Positions 31,265-42,773 of a DNA stretch of 64,000 nucleotides are shown here, one piece after another. Source of the DNA: Bidens hawaiensis (lineage: Eukaryota > Streptophyta > Magnoliopsida > Asterales > Asteraceae); contig JAIQDT010009235.1 of assembly GCA_021521415.1 (NCBI GenBank), forward strand, positions 28,356 through 92,355, given 5' to 3'. How positions within the stretch are numbered: the stretch's first letter is position 1; each line of letters begins with the position of its first letter. The notes beneath the pieces were generated by a model. It was not told where the DNA came from. It saw only the letters and a list, made by a program, of their open reading frames with translations, and did not search any database. The translations under genes were made by a program, and so were the position numbers.

Positions 31265-32265
31265 ATATATTTGTTTGCAAACCACACATTATGGCTAACA
31301 TATATCTCCATCACATTATCTTGGGCCATTTTTCATTTGCAGATGTTCTGTTGACAACGAGGGAATATATTTATATAAAGAATAAAATGTAGTGAACTCG
31401 ATCCTCTAAAAATTATAAAGCTACCTAATTTAACTTCTTAAGATTGGTATTTACACTTGATTAGATATGTAAAAACAAAATGTAGTGAATTTTGATCATA
31501 TGTATGTATAATATGGGTTTTTGAATGAAAGGGTTCTCAAATGTTTGGAAGCTGTTGGTAAGGGTTGTACCATGAGGTTTAGGAGTGGTACATTGTCAAC
31601 ATTATACAAACCTAATTAAACATGAAACCGGAACACTAATGATATCAATCAGGTCAGTATATGGGTGGAAAAACAAGGGTGATAGACGAAATATATGTCT
31701 ACATATTTCATCCATTTGGTTTCAGAACCTACATCAACATTTACTAACACGGGTGACCAGAACTAAAGTATTTATTTAAATGGCTTCAGACCAGTTTTAT
31801 GAGAATGCAAACGTCTGTTTAAGACGATTACCCATATCTTTACAAAATAAAACTCAAACAACAGACTTCACAATAAATAGAAAGTATAGTTTATGACTAA
31901 AATAGCATACATTTGTGCATACCAACAACCATTTAGGGGATCACACGTTCGCCGTGCAACTAAAATGGATTAGTTTGAGGCTAAAATTAAAAATAACGAA
32001 ATTAATCACAGTTTAATATATGTTACTTATACAACTTGACCATAAGTTTGTGTTTCCAAGGATGTGACCTTTCACCCTATGTCGATTTTGTGTATCATGC
32101 TTATAAAAAACATTGGCAACAGTAACTATTTTAAGTAAAAATGAATTAATGTGAAAATTTTCATGTTTTTTTTTATACTTGGCCACATCATTGATTCTCT
32201 CCTAAATGGCTAGGTGCTACGAAACTTCATGGAAATTGCAAACCACACATCAATGACTAACATAA
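31265..32265 (+). repeat. Duplicated segments W, Z and Y, copy 2
   Basis: 31265-31385 matches 24805-24930, 31450-31745 matches 29855-30150, and 31750-32265 matches 23980-24435 plus 24770-24830. Together with the X copies, this shows that the 20-35 kb region grew by local duplication and rearrangement. Non-coding. Confidence 0.75.
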
Positions 32266-32499
32266 AACTGACGAAACCGTAGAGTTGATCAAAACATATG
32301 AACGAGAACCGCTGTTCCTTTAAAAAATAATAAGCATAAACACTTTACTAAAATAGCCCTACAAAACACAAATAAAAGTTTTTTTCTTAAAAGAGAACAG
32401 ACTGGCTGAATTTGCGTCGATTTACTGTCTCAACGTTTGGGACCAACAACGCTTGAGTTTATCATTGTCTAGGTTTTACTGATATATCATTTTAATATA

Positions 32500-32990
32500 A
32501 TCATTATAATATTGGAAATGACATGAAATGTAACTAGCCAAGTCAACTACACTTCAGCAAACAACCAAACGTGGATAATCATCATGTAAGTTTGGAACAA
32601 TTTTCTTTGTTGTGAATTAAGCGTACGTAAGCTTAGAATAATAAAGGCTTCAAATAGTTGCAAAGGAATCAAAGTAACCGTTTTAGAATTTCCATTGAGT
32701 TTCCTAGTTGGAACGTTAAAGTCACTTGTCAAAAGTAAATTTCATATTTACATGTTTCCTCGTCGATCTTTGTTAGGGAAGCTGCCAGCTGGTATGCTAT
32801 ATTTTATTTTAAAAGATAACAAAAATATGTAGTTTAAAAAAGAATAATGATTTCCTAAATAGGAAAAGTTTTTTTTTCCCTTCTTTAATCTTATTTTTTT
32901 ATTTACATTTTAAAAGTAGATGTATTGTGTAATTAGACGAAAACTAATTCTTCTATGAATTTATTGAGATGTGTATGAAATGGAGAACTA
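32500..32990 (+). repeat. Duplicated segment X, copy 2
   Basis: Matches 23570-23960 (GGAAATGACA, CCAAGTCAACTACA, TTGTGAATTAAGC, TTAGAATAATA, CTTGTCAAAAGTAAA). Its second half also matches 33740-34070 (ATGCTATATTT, AATTCTTCTATGAA, ACCACATATAAATG-like). Non-coding. Confidence 0.75.
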
Positions 32991-33014
32991 CATATAAATG
33001 GTCAATTCAACAAA

Positions 33015-33300
33015 ATGTTGATGCTAGCTAAATATAAAGAGGCCATTTTCTTGATTCGTAATATCAGGGGCAATTACAATTTTGATTTTGCAACATCTCT
33101 TGCGCAAGATGGATTACGGGGTAGTATATATATTTGGGATCCAACTATGTTTATTAAAAAGAATAATCTATTGATTGTACGAATAACCTTGTTATTGCAT
33201 AAGGGGAATTAGTAAATTGTAATCAGAATTGCATTATGATTAATATATATGTGTCTCGGGATGATCTTAGTAAGTGTGGTCTTTGGGAGTATATTTTGGT
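33015..33300 (+). pseudogene. LINE endonuclease-domain fragment
   Basis: A short, broken piece of a non-LTR retrotransposon ORF2, apurinic-type endonuclease domain. Readable: GNYNFDFATSLAQDGLRGSI then YIWDPTMF (compare the common plant L1 pattern '...GG..SIWD...F'). After a stop near 33210 comes CIMINIYVSRDDLSKCGLW, matching the next conserved stretch of that domain. Reverse transcriptase is not found nearby. It lies between two copies of segment X and may have been carried in by the duplication. Confidence 0.6.
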
Positions 33301-33602
33301 ATTTTAGTGCGCTTAGGTCATCATTAAAGTGACTTGGATCCCAGTAACTGACTAACTGATGGTTCGATGGGTTAGACACACAATGTCAATGGGTAATAAA
33401 CATAAAGTAGCTTTGGTTATTAAACAAGATTCCAAGATTTAACGAACATCCAGTTTTTTGGCAATAAAAAATGTTGTAAGATCATGTGTAGTCAAAACAA
33501 GGCAAACCCGGACATTTTGCATCATGTGATGTATAGTCAGCTTTAAAGCATTTTACAAAAAGTGGGTGTAATGAGAAAGTGTCTCCAAAACGCATCTCTC
33601 AT

Positions 33603-33635
33603 CTCCCTCTCTCTCTCTCTCACACACACACACAA
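33603..33635 (+). repeat. CT/CA microsatellite
   Basis: Compound (CT)n-(CA)n tract, about 33 bp. Confidence 0.9.
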
Positions 33636-33739
33636 CTCTCACTTGAGACACATGGAGGTAAAAATGGGTGTGGGGTGGGGGGTAATTAGTTCTAGAGAAA
33701 AAGTAAGTGTCTTTCTAGAAACATTCAACTCACTTGACA

Positions 33740-34290
33740 ACGAAGAGTAAAGGATATTTACAAATAAATTTGATATGTATATTTGTGTTTATCCTTATCT
33801 TTATTAGGTAGGTGGATATGCTATATTTCATTTAAAAGTTAACAAAATATGTAAATTGAAAATGAATAATGATGTCCTAGATACGGAAACGAGAATTTTC
33901 TTTTTCATTTGATTCACATTTTGAGAATACACGGATTGCGTAATCAGATGAAAAGCCTAATTCTTCTATGAAATTACTAGGGTGTGCGCTGAATGGATAA
34001 CCACATATAAATGCTCAGGTCACCAAAATGTTGATACTAGCTACATATTAAGTGCCATTAGTTTATTAGATAAAATTCGGAAACACAAACGCAATGTTTA
34101 ATTTTATGCTATTACGGGAGGTTAACATAACTTATTGAGTTTTCTTTCTGCGGTAAATGTTCGTAAATCTTTTGAAAAGAAATATTGGAGGGTGCGAGAA
34201 CCTCACAAGGGTATGTAACTAGGAGCTTTACGTTGATATTAGTTCTGTAGCAATAAAGGAAAGGGCGAAAGGCTTTGGCTCATCAAGTTG
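33740..34290 (+). repeat. Duplicated segments X (partial, copy 3) and Q (copy 2)
   Basis: 33740-34070 matches 32745-33050; 34185-34290 matches 21755-21850 (CGAGAACCTCACAA, GGTATG, CGTTGATATT, TAGCAATAA). Non-coding. Confidence 0.7.
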
Positions 34291-34299
34291 CACTCTTTC

Positions 34300-35550
34300 G
34301 CATGCGTCATGATCATATGTGTGAGTAATGTGGCGTTTTGAATGCATGCATACTTTGCAACTTTGTGTGTATGGTCAACACAAACACTGTTTCTATCGAG
34401 GGTCCAATTGGTTTTGATGATTCGGCGCATGATAATTAATGGACTAGAAGGTTTAACTAAATTTGGTTTACTGTATAAACTTTTGTATCTTATATTTATC
34501 TTCGTATAATACATCCATATAAATAGATGTTCAAATTCTGATATAATAGATTATTGCTTTTTAAATTTGTAATAATTGTATAAATGATAATTACACATAA
34601 GTTTTTCAAAATAAATGTTTTCAACTTATATTGTTACTATCCTACTTCACACTTTAAACAATATAATACATTCGATTCGATCACAAGATCGAGAACTATA
34701 ATTTTTGTCTTTAGACGGAATAAAGAATAGACATTTAATAAATCATAGACATGTCAAATGAATCAGGCCACTTTAGGTATACTGAAATTGACTTATTTTC
34801 ATTAACTTGAATAAAATCCACTTATTAACACAACAAAGCACCACACATTAAAACTGTGAGCATTTGGTTAAAAATGAGATATATAAATGAGTTAGAATAT
34901 AAATTGCTTTCGAATGTAACATTGTTCTTAAAAGGAATTGAAAACTATTAAGTATTTCGACAAAAGAATCTTGTTAGTTTCTTAACTTTTTGAAAAAAAA
35001 AATGTGATGGTCTGGATAGCAATGAAAATAGTTAGGGTGGTATGAAAGGTGATGACGTGTTGTGGTGGTGACAAATGGGTGTAGTGGTGGCAATGTCGTG
35101 TGACAAAATGGTGGTGGTTGTGGTGATGACGGAGGAGATTTTCTAGTTATTTTGACTAAATTCTCCGCTTAAAGAACTTTGAGAGAAAATATTTAAACTA
35201 AAACTTTAACCGATTGTCAAGTCGTATATGTTATCTTTATATTCTACATTTAACTTTCAATGAACTATACAACTACCGAGTAACGAATACAATTCACATT
35301 CTAGTTTCACCAAATTCCAATGAGAAACAAATTACTTTGTACTCAACTTTTACGTGAAGCTAGCCCATGTGAAGTGAAAGAGTGAAAAGTTGGTGATGTG
35401 GAGTTAAAGGGGGTTAAAGTATATTGTCTAACATATGTTCTTTAAACTCAATAATTGTATTTATTTATTTGGTTAAAATATATTGTCTAACATATGTTCT
35501 TACCATAATGGTATTTCCCATATATTATTATTATTAGTAGTATTATTAGT
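34300..35550. other. AT-rich intergenic DNA
   Basis: No gene seen. A short GGTGGT/GATGG-rich stretch lies at 35030-35140, weakly like the TGG array at 39 kb. A duplicated phrase (GGTTAAA.TATATTGTCTAACA, then TATGTTCTT) occurs at about 35410 and 35470. Confidence 0.5.
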
Positions 35551-35554
35551 TTTG

Positions 35555-35594
35555 ATATACTGTTGAACTTGATCCCCTTGTTCTGCTTCATACA

Positions 35595-35641
<47 letters not shown>

Positions 35642-35694
35642 GCTCTTTACATAGCTATTGAACTTTGATTCTCTTTCTTTTGCTCCATACATAT
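35555..35694 (+). repeat. Imperfect direct repeat around an (ATT)n microsatellite
   Basis: Related ~45 bp phrases at 35555-35599 and 35649-35694 (TGTTGAACTTGAT... and TATTGAACTTTGATTCTC..., both ending CATACATAT) flank a long (TTA)n tract at about 35597-35641. Confidence 0.75.
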
Positions 35695-35699
35695 GTACT

Positions 35700-35845
35700 T
35701 AAAGCCGAGGGTCTCTCCTGAAGCCACCTCTTTATCCCTTAGGATAGAGGTACGGTGTGCCTACATCCCACCCTCCCAAGACCCTACTTATAGCTTTGCT
35801 GTCAGTGGGACTTCACTGGGTATGATTGATTGATTGATTTATTTG
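35700..35845 (+). mobile_element. RTE-LINE/SINE 3' tail
   Basis: Recognisable from GCCGAGGGTCTCTC through TAGAGGTACGGTGTGCCTAC, ATCCCACCCTCCCAAGACCC and GGGACTTCACTGGGTATG to a (TTGA)n tail (TGATTGATTGATTG). This 3' end is shared by plant RTE-type LINEs and the SINEs they mobilise. The body of the element is not evident, so it is a 5'-truncated copy or a SINE. Confidence 0.8.
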
Positions 35846-35849
35846 GCGA

Positions 35850-36519
35850 GGGAGAGTTGGGGGTGTTTCACACGGTGTTAACTATCCATAACTATTATTT
35901 ATACGTCTTGTATGAATTTTTCTATAAATAAGTGAAATGATAACTAATAATTTTATTCAACTTAATAGAAAGGTTTCGAGTCCATTTGAATACATCTACG
36001 GTTGGCACATTTGACATGCCTACACTTTAATAAAGTTTTAATATTTTTGGTTTAAGTAATTATTATATATGGATCAGTACCATTCAAGTTAACATATTTA
36101 TAGTGGACACCGAGAGAGAAAGTGTGGGGTTAGAAACAACGTCACGATGGAGATACAACACCCAATGAATGAAAACACCAAAGTATTAAGTCGTTCATGT
36201 TTTCTAACTTCATGAGGATTGAACACAATAAAGTTGTTATACTAGCATTACTTGTTTGTACACTATGAATTATGAACAAAAGATTAAAAAAACAAAAGAT
36301 AGAAAAAAGATGTTAAAATACATATTTGAGAGGCAGGCATACAAATGTGAAGACTGTACAGGGTTTCTTAAATAAGTTAAACTGAATATGCCAATATGGT
36401 AGGTATTCATTTCAAAGAAATGATTTGATTTTAATTTTATGACGAGCATGTATTAATTTATATTTAGTTATTGATATTTTATGTGTTCCTTGTTTCATTG
36501 TGTTATTAGTTGTTAATTC
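35850..36519. other. AT-rich intergenic DNA
   Basis: No gene or repeat recognised. Confidence 0.5.
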
Positions 36520-36903
36520 ATCACATAAATTCATTCTAAAATAAACTTATATTGATAATTAGAAACTCCATATTATAAATTTTTTACAATTTCTTTTACT
36601 TCTCAGAATTTAAGCTTAAAGCCATTTAGTATTTTTTACTGAACCACCAACCAAAAAACTAAAATTCCATATTATATGACTATTCTAAGAGCACCAACAA
36701 CAAAAGAAAAGGCCAAAAATCAATAAACACAAACACTACAAACGTGTCAAGCTAGCCACATGCTAGATCAACCGTCCATACATGACTTGAAAACATCTTT
36801 TACCCCAAGAAATCCATCATATTATAACTGATAATCAATCCTATGTCATTGTACTAAAACATGTACGCTCACTAAAGAATGGTTTCTTTGACTGACAAAG
36901 TGA
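36520..36903 (+). repeat. Duplicated segment P, copy 2, left half
   Basis: Matches 7740-8005 and 20564-20580. It is interrupted by the short LTR element at 36909-38113, and the right half resumes at 38119-38217. Non-coding. Confidence 0.75.
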
Positions 36904-36908
36904 CAATC

Positions 36909-36943
36909 TGATACGATCCTATTATTAATATTATATTAATAAG

Positions 36944-36976
<33 letters not shown>

Positions 36977-37183
36977 TAACTTTATCTTTTATTTAGTTTC
37001 CTTATTATATTATAATTAGGTTTTCTTATTATTTATCTTTTCAATTATTATGTCTTTGGTTAACCTATATATTGTAATCTTGTTTGAGAAAAAAAATAAG
37101 AAAAAATTATTATTTTGGGTCTATTTTCTCTTTTCTCTTATGTGTCTTGGAAGATTGATGGTTGTCTCGAATAAACCGTAATA
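36909..37183 (+). repeat. Left LTR of the TRIM-like element
   Basis: Begins TGATACGATCC and ends ACCGTAATA, where the right LTR has ACCGTAACA. Contains a long (ATT)n tract at about 36945-36977. Confidence 0.85.
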
Positions 37184-37255
37184 ATTGGTGCTTTCATCGA
37201 GCCTTAACCTAGATGGCTTTGGAAGAACTCTTGTGAGAGCATCCACGATTACCTC

Positions 37256-37632
37256 TTTTTGCTGGATCTAATCCCGCCCTATGGATCTCTCAAGCTGAAC
37301 GATATTTTCTCTTTTACGCGATCTATGGCGATGAGCGGTTTCCCTATGTTGTTGAATTCTTCGCTGATGAACCATTCTGTTGGTTCAATGGTTGGCTTCG
37401 GAGTTCAGACTTCCTCACCTGGGATGATTTCACTATAGCAATGCTTACTCAGTTCCATGTTAGTTCCATCAATGTAATGGCCAAGTCTGATAATGAAACC
37501 ATTGTTAATGAGAAAGTTACTCAAGGATTGGGGGATGTGATCTTAGGTGGGCATGCGACTGGTAAATATAAGCAACAAAGTGGTAATTTGATGGTTAATA
37601 AATATCCCATTCAATTACAACATTGCAATTAG
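37256..37632 (+). pseudogene. Gag capsid fragment inside the TRIM-like element
   Basis: A readable frame shows the usual gypsy capsid pattern: PALWISQAERYFLFYAI, then FFADEPFCWFNGWL, then LTWDDFTIAMLTQF, and ends at a stop at 37632. Only part of the capsid domain remains; nucleocapsid, protease and polymerase are absent. Similar gag remnants are found in other nonautonomous LTR elements. Confidence 0.7.
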
Positions 37633-37857
37633 CTTGTTGGCGCTGACACCGTTAAAAGGTGCACCAAGGCAATCCGTATTGCACCCCTTGAGATGGTCCG
37701 TTGACATTGATCCGAATAACACCGGAAAACTCGAATGGTGGCCATCGTGGTGCATCGTTGATTACACCTCGTATGCCGGTGTACGACTCGAGTGGCGACC
37801 GCCATGGCAACGACATTCCGTCCTTGATGACAAGGACGTTTTCAAGGGGCCGAGAAT

Positions 37858-38113
37858 TAATGCGATCCTATTATTAATATTATATTAATAAGTATATTAT
37901 TTTTATTATTATTATTTTTATTTAGTTTCCTTATTGTATTATAATTAGGTTTCCTTATTGTTTATCTTTTCCAATTATTATGTCTTTGGTTTTCCTATGT
38001 ATTGTAATCTTGTTTGAGAAAAAGAATAAGAAAGAATTATTATTTTGGGTCTATTTTCTATTCTTCTCTTATGTTCTTGAGAGATTGACGGTTGTCTCGA
38101 ATAAACCGTAACA
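37858..38113 (+). repeat. Right LTR of the TRIM-like element
   Basis: Matches 36909-37183 through CGATCCTATTATTAATATTA, GTTTCCTTATT, TATTGTAATCTTGTTTGAG and GGTTGTCTCGAATAAACCGT. Its first bases have mutated from TGATACG to TAATGCG. Confidence 0.85.
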
Positions 38114-38118
38114 CAATC

Positions 38119-38217
38119 ATTCGTATATACTTGTAGCCGTGATATATAACGTAAAAATTATTTATATGTAATCTTGCACAAATGAAACTTTGTTGGTTCA
38201 TTACACAAATACTAAAC
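38119..38217 (+). repeat. Duplicated segment P, copy 2, right half
   Basis: Matches 20640-20735. Ends at the insertion point of the solo LTR (TSD ATATT at 38218-38222). Confidence 0.75.
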
Positions 38218-39801
38218 ATATTTGAAGAGGCACGGATCTAATCCCTAAGGAGTTAGACCAATGAGTCCACAAGATACGGGTCGAGTAACTAACAGTTCGG
38301 CAGTACGAGTTCACTCCCACAAGTCCAGTAACGGAAACCTGCAAAGCAACCACTGTGAGCTCGTTACGGGAATGACAAGAGGGGGGGTCTTCCCGTAACC
38401 ACCCTCCGGCGTGAGATTAAGTATCGTTCTTAAGGAGAGAAAAGTACTTCAAGTATTTAGAGTGATGAGTGAGGTGTGAATGAATACCTTGTGGTGATGA
38501 TGAATGTATTTATAGTCGAATGGTAAGAGAATATTATTGGTACAGCTGTCCCTTTCTAGAAGATGTTTTTTTGTAATAACCTGTACACGTGTCCGTATGT
38601 GATAGGGCGGGGTATCTGGCCATGTGCACGATTATAACAACCTTGCGAGCTGTCCTTCTCTACTTGGTTGCTACTTCACGTGCTTTCCAAGGAAAGATCT
38701 TCGTGTAAATCTTCTAGAAGAAAGTTAGGTGCTGTTTGTTTTTGAAGACAAAAATTGTCTGCAATATGATTTCATCTGATTTAATGTTTGCAACTGAAGA
38801 TGTGGTCTGAAGGTCTGCAATCTGAAAATATAATACTGTTTGTTTAATAAACTGGATATCGTCTGCATAAGCTGAAAATTAGATACCTATCATATATATT
38901 ACAGTAGATGAAAGTCATTTAACGTTTGTAGACTGCTAAAATAATTGGTAATTGTGTACGAACTATGGAAGTGGGTGGTGGTAGACGATTGTGGTAGGCG
39001 GTGAACGGTGTTGGTGGTGATGGACGGTTGTGATGGTGGGTGGTGGACCGTGATGGTGGCCGACAATGGGTGGTGGTGGTGATGAACGGTGGTGGTGGGT
39101 GGTGGACTATGGTGGTGGTGGATGGTTGTGGCAGGTGGTGGTTGTGGTGGCGGGGTGGTGGTCGTGGTGGCGGCGAACGCTGGGTGGTGGCGGTAGAGGG
39201 TGGTGGTGGATGGTGTTGGCGGGTGGTGGTGGCGACAGACGGTGGGTGGAGGTAGTGGTAGTGGACGGTGGTTGTGGCCGAGGGGGGTGGTGGTTAGGTG
39301 GTTAATGGTGGTGGTGGTGAGTGGTTGACGGTGGTGGTGGCGGACGGTGGGTGGTGGTGGTGTTGGACATTGGGTGTGGGTACTTGGTATGATGTGAAGA
39401 AGTGTGAAGATGGTGAAAAAAGCTTATTTTTTAAGACCATAAAAGCAGTTTTCATTTTTTTTAAACAATCAGTCTTCAAAAGCTTATGTATGCGCGCCCG
39501 CGGACACATGCTCCTAGCAGACCTTATAAGCAAAAACAAACACAACCTTAGTTACAACTAATTTGCTAACGTCACCCTCTAGTCATCTCCGTGCTTGGAA
39601 AGAGTATATTGTGGATGACTTCTGAGGACGTCCTGATCGGCCCGTAGGCAGTCTCTGGAGTTTATTCTTAATCTTTCTCTGACTTGAGTTATGCGAGTGA
39701 TGAGTACGTTACGCGAGTGACTTCTGAGGATGTCCCGATTAACCCGCAGATGATTTGTTATGGGTATTTGGATCTTTTCACTACCCTACCTCTATAATAT
39801 T
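38218..39801 (-). mobile_element. Solo LTR of a diverged gypsy relative, with nested MITE
   Basis: LTR 38223-39796 is flanked by ATATT at 38218-38222 and 39797-39801. The left end TGAAGAGGCACGGATCT matches the end of the gypsy LTRs above. The right end CTACCTCTATA corresponds to their ACCTCTTCA, with the terminal CA mutated to TA. It shares CCCTCCGGCGTGAGA and a TATTTATA box with that family. Without the nested element the LTR would be about 750 bp. No internal region remains. Confidence 0.8.
38727..39548. mobile_element. Nested hAT-like MITE carrying a TGG-rich array
   Basis: Ends AGGTGCTGTTTGTTTTTG and, on the other strand, AGGTTGTGTTTGTTTTTG form imperfect terminal inverted repeats of ~18 bp. 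The inner sequences also pair loosely (AGACTG / CAGTCT words). The interior at about 38965-39375 is a (TGG)n-like minisatellite. An 8 bp target duplication could not be read with certainty (AGTTA recurs on both sides). Non-coding: long frames across the array give tryptophan/valine/glycine strings that I reject. Confidence 0.65.
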
Positions 39802-39849
39802 GGAATTTATAAATAAATCCAACAATCTCAAGAACTAGCATAATATATA

Positions 39850-40105
39850 TATAAATTAAAATACTCTTACTAATGAGTCACGTAACTATATCATCAATTA
39901 TGAAATAATATAACATAAGCAAACCACCCTAGAGCGACTAATAAATAGTTCCAACAATGAGAGACACGCGAAACCACATGATGTTGAAATTCAGCCGTAA
40001 GTCCCAACTACATTGCTCGTGTTTATGCCAGAAGAGGAGCTGTAGGTGATCCTTATTGCATAAAGAAAGCTACAAAAACCAACATAAACACTAATGCCAA
40101 CATGT
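39850..40105 (-). pseudogene. 3' fragment of the small membrane-protein gene (copy 3)
   Basis: Matches 30560-30822. The hydrophobic segment (ALVFMLVFVAFF) is readable on the - strand but is followed at once by a stop, with more downstream. The 5' part of the gene, present in copy 1, is missing. Non-functional. Confidence 0.75.
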
Positions 40106-40315
40106 ATTTCTCTTGTGTATTATATATACATATATTATTTTTTTTTTCTTAAAATTCCATGCCCCATCAACAACGTGCTCATGACACGTGTCGAGCCCAG
40201 TATGGGGTTCGGTTTGGGCCTAGTAAAAGAACTCGGAACCACTTTTATTTATACCTAGGTATTCTATAACCGATCAACAGTATCAACCCTACTCGTATGG
40301 TTTGGATAAGGTATG

Positions 40316-40944
40316 TGTTTTGGTCAAAAATCTATTGAGGATAATGTAACCAAATTCGTTTGGTGAGGATTAGTGTTATTTTGTTAAGAACGATGATAAA
40401 TCAGTTCAAACACAAACACAAAGATTTGTTGCGAGAAAAAGCCCTTGATCTTGTTCGGATCGCTGGCACAAAAACCCCGGGTGATGACAAATCGTCTATC
40501 ACCACTTTATTTATCAAAAAATCGGGTTACAAGGGTGGAGATTATGATCATTATTACAATGTTTCTAAGTGTGAGTGTTGTGCTAGAGAGAGTTTTCAGA
40601 AATGCTAAAGTGTGCGAGAATACAAGTGTATTCCTAACTTATCAATAATCTCGTTTATAAAGAAAATAAAAGCTAACTAAATTTCCTACAAAACCGCCAC
40701 TCTTCCACAGCTCTTCAACGTCTTTTGACCACGTGCTAGAAGCGTCCAGCAACGAGAAATAAGGTAGACTTAGTCATAGAGCCGTTACACCTATTGATCA
40801 CAACACCACTCAAATACAATCGTTAGTAGATAAGTAATACCGAGGATCCTTGATCCTGCGTAACCTAGATTATATATCAAGGATAAATGATCCAAAATTC
40901 ACTCAAGGATAGAGAATCCTCAGCATAAATTCTATGCCCTAACA
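40316..40944 (-). repeat. 3' LTR of the older gypsy element
   Basis: 629 bp, TGTTTTGG...CCCTAACA. Followed at 40945 by ATTGCCTCCAAAATGG, whose reverse complement is a purine-rich TTTTGGAGGCAAT, the likely PPT. Confidence 0.85.
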
Positions 40945-41173
40945 ATTGCCTCCAAAATGGCGGGTGTTTATGCAATACAGCTGTCATTTTGAAATTTGAA
41001 ATCCCTGCAAAAGATAAATGATTAGATGTGTATCAGAGGCAGTTATTATCAATAACCTCATGGTTATCCGCCACCTATATATGTGATCATATTCAACCCT
41101 TTTATAACCACATAATCCAGCATCCATTCAGGTATCCTTCTTTCTTTTCTTTTTCTTTTTCTTTTTCTCAATC

Positions 41174-42773
41174 ATGTCTACTGTTTCTGTCTCTTCTTTT
41201 TCCTCCAGCCACTCAGATCCCGACCAACTCCATCCGCAAGGCATACTTGAGACCCCGTCCTTTGAGATCTGTAAGTTCACAGATCCAGAGATTGACAACA
41301 TCCGACCACTCTTTCCTGCCAACACGATTTTCCGACCCTTTGATTCCACAACTCGTAGTGACTGTGTGTCGAAGAATTGGGTTTGTTTTCCAGCCCAACC
41401 GTTTTCAGTAGGCTTCAAATACCTATTTCCCAATTTTACCCAAAGATTTATCACCTTGACCGGAATTAGTTACATCCAGGTCATGCCTATATTATGGAGG
41501 GTTCTCCGTGCCTTAGAAAGAATAATCGAATAAGAAGGCATCGATTTCGTCTTGTCGGAACTAGCGTACCTGTACACATTGGTTACTCACGGTTCCAAGC
41601 GCTTTTTTTTTTAAATCGAAACCTCATCAAGTAATTCCCATATCCAAAGTTACCCAGAATGATACACTCTGGAAGAACCAATTTTTCTTAGTAAAAAGGG
41701 ATTCAATTCCGGTTGGATCTGATCTACCCAAAAGGTGGATACGGAATGGTAGGATTTAAGATCCTTAGGTAACATAGGTAGGATACTTGATTCTTTCACT
41801 AACAGTTTATTTTTCTTGTACAGTTGACAACTTTTCCTTGTTAGCTGAACTTCCTGGAGTTGAAGAGAGAGTCAAGAAATTCCTTGCATTGGACCCTAAA
41901 ATCAGATCCTTTCAAGCCAAATTTGTAGAAGCTTTCCAAGAATTAAACTCAGAGCTAAACATGTCAAGTAAGTATCACTATAACCAAGCTTAATATAAAG
42001 TAAAAATAATTGAAAACTTATCTGTGAATCCTTGTTTGTAGGTGCCTAGAAGTCCGGCAAATCTACGTCCAAGTTCTCCCTCGAAGACATTGACTGCATG
42101 TTTGTGAAAAAGAGACTCCGAAGTCCACTCCAATGCACGAGCCACGTCCAGTCACGAACCGAGCTAATTCAGGAGCCAAGAGGAAGAAAATCTCAGAGCC
42201 TCAGAACCCCCTTGACGTCGAGAAACAACTTGTCGAGATGCTCACTGCTGTAAGGATCTTGTATTTTGATAGCCCTTATTTATGGATCAAATATTATTCT
42301 AATGTTGTATGTTTTCTCGTATAGGCTGTTAACTCTGCCCGAATCCACCATGAAATGATTGTCGGAGAATACGAGGAGACACTTGCTGGGATGAGATTTA
42401 TAGCCGCTGCGAAGGATAATGCACTTGCCAAGATGACCAAGGAGAAGAAGCATGCCGAGGATCATGCATCTACAATTGCTGTTCAAATGCAAGATGGGAT
42501 AACCCGTGCTACCAATGAGGCAAAATCTGGGCGGCCAAATCAGTTCTTCAGGCCATGATCAAATTGGTGAATGAAGCTAACGATCCAGCTTTGGACAGAT
42601 CCTCGTGAGACATAGTGCAATGGAAACAATCTTTGGCAGATTTGGGCGGAGGCGAGGATGAAGAGGATGCTGAAGCAGCTGATGGAACCGGAGCTGGAGC
42701 GAGCGGATCGAAGGATATGAGTGAGATGGACGAGGGGAAGGAAGCAGCAGCAGATTGTGAAGAAACTGCTTAA
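41174..42773 (+). pseudogene. Antisense-gene remnant of the older gypsy element
   Basis: Equivalent in position and strand to the seven-exon antisense gene of the complete element. A frame opens at 41174 (SSFSSSHSDPDQ), reaches a region like LPITRFVGALLKFYGI (here FPNFTQRFITLTGISYIQV), and continues with stops and frameshifts to about 41770. Later exon-like blocks end or start at good splice sites: 41823-41969 (GTAAG donor), 42041-42249 (GTAAG donor), and from 42325 a helical, lysine/alanine-rich block (AKMTKEKKHAEDHAST). An acidic C-terminus (GGGEDEEDAEAADG) ends at TAA near 42773. TATA-like TTTTATAACC lies at about 41099-41108. Not functional. Confidence 0.65.

Larger units (their letters stand above)
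36904..38118 (+). mobile_element. 1.2 kb TRIM-like gypsy derivative with gag fragment
   Basis: Two ~260-275 bp direct repeats (36909-37183 and 37858-38113) flank only 674 bp. The 5 bp duplication CAATC lies at 36904-36908 and 38114-38118. After the first LTR comes a PBS-like ATTGGTGCTTTCATCGAGC. Just before the second LTR is a purine-rich AAGGGGCCGAGAAT, a fitting PPT. The interior has a short gag remnant but no pol, so it must depend on a partner for movement. The LTRs differ at several positions and in the length of their ATT tract, so it is not recent. Confidence 0.88.

Noticed and set aside
39040..39305. Tryptophan/valine/glycine-rich frames in the TGG array
   Set aside because: Translation of a minisatellite; open in several frames at once.
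41128..41454. 108-codon - strand frame opposite the older antisense remnant
   Set aside because: Shadow frame ending in a poly-lysine string produced by the CTTTTTCTTTTT tract.
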